5,140 bases of DNA from an uncultured Clostridia bacterium. Its GTDB lineage: Bacteria > Bacillota > Clostridia > Oscillospirales > Oscillospiraceae. This document shows, piece by piece, positions 4,804 through 5,140 of the stretch. The position numbers and the translations under genes are program-made. Numbering within the stretch: the stretch's first letter is position 1; each line of letters starts with the position of its first letter. The stretch spans positions 1 to 5,140 of the forward strand of contig CAMWSZ010000252.1 in NCBI GenBank assembly GCA_947177005.1. The letters are read 5' to 3'. The notes under the pieces are model-generated. The model was not told where the DNA came from, made no database searches, and saw only the letters and a list, made by a program, of their open reading frames with translations.

Positions 4804-5140
4804 ATGATTTTCAAAAGAATCGTGATTGGCGGTCTGGCATTGGTAATCTGTCTGTCTCTGTTTGCAATATTCGGATATTCCACTCCCTCTGTGCAGGCGG
4901 ATCTGTCTTATACGCAAGCTGATGTGGAACAGCTCCCGATTTCCTCTGATGTGAAGGTGGTGGGACTGGGGGAGGCCAGTCATGGTGTGGCGCAGTATCA
5001 TCAAATGAAAGCGGATGTTTTCAAATCGCTGGTAAAAAACAACGGCTGCCGGACGTTCATCATTGAAGGAGATTTTGGCAGTGCGCTGAAGGTTGACCGC
5101 TATATCAACGGCGGAGACGGTACTGCCGAAGAAACCGTCA
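4804..5140 (+). CDS. Erythromycin-esterase-family protein, N-terminal part; 3' end outside window
   Basis: ATG 4804 follows GGGAAGGGG (4787-4795), and the frame stays open for 112 codons to the window edge. Residues 6-25 form a hydrophobic segment after a basic start (MIFKR), a signal peptide or single membrane anchor. The mature part opens with VVGLGEASHG (52-61), the family's GExxHG signature with E57 and H60, followed by YHQMK, VFKSLVKNNGCRTFIIEGD with E88, and a Tyr-Ile-Asn-Gly-Gly-Asp-Gly segment. Erythromycin esterases (EreA, EreB, EreC) hydrolyse the macrolide lactone, but many wider family members have no shown resistance activity. Ere enzymes are usually cytosolic, so an exported form suggests a different or extracellular substrate (inference). 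About three quarters of a typical ~400-residue protein lies outside the window. Confidence 0.9.
   Translation, partial: MIFKRIVIGGLALVICLSLFAIFGYSTPSVQADLSYTQADVEQLPISSDVKVVGLGEASHGVAQYHQMKADVFKSLVKNNGCRTFIIEGDFGSALKVDRYINGGDGTAEETV

Overview
The window looks like a piece of a low-to-mid GC Firmicutes (Clostridia-like) chromosome or mobile region. Strong AGGAGG-type ribosome binding sites precede almost every gene, all genes lie on the + strand with tight spacing, and the families present (LytTR regulator, winged-helix regulator, ABC-2 exporter, DUF1648 mini-protein, DUF6440, erythromycin-esterase-like protein) are typical of that group. No species can be named from the sequence alone. No rRNA, tRNA, CRISPR array, transposase or insertion sequence was seen.

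Region 1 (1-955) is regulatory. It holds the C-terminal part of an AgrA/LytTR-type response regulator that begins outside the window. A 179-residue winged-helix (ArsR/HTH_20-like) transcription factor follows, whose start codon lies 22 bases after the regulator's stop codon.

Region 2 (956-3733) is an exporter operon with its own control region. A GNRA-capped hairpin is followed by a good sigma-70-type promoter (TTGACT, 17-base spacer, TAATAT). A perfect palindrome of two 10-base arms fills the space between the -35 box and the end of the -10 box, and a second inverted repeat with related TTATC/GATAA half-sites lies about three helical turns downstream. The transcript would run through a possible short leader ORF, a 68-residue DUF1648 membrane protein, an ABC ATPase and an ABC-2-like permease with two sequence-related halves, and would end at a strong hairpin terminator at 3700-3733. 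The simplest model is that the winged-helix factor represses the exporter by binding the palindrome, and that the operon gives export of, or self-protection against, a peptide or drug. This is inference from gene order and motifs.

Region 3 (3734-5140) is a second operon. It has an extended -10 promoter candidate and a small 5' UTR hairpin. The genes are a 221-residue GPP34-like protein with a C-terminal membrane segment, a 59-residue DUF6440 protein and the start of a membrane-anchored or secreted erythromycin-esterase-family protein that runs off the right edge. How these three work together is not known to me.
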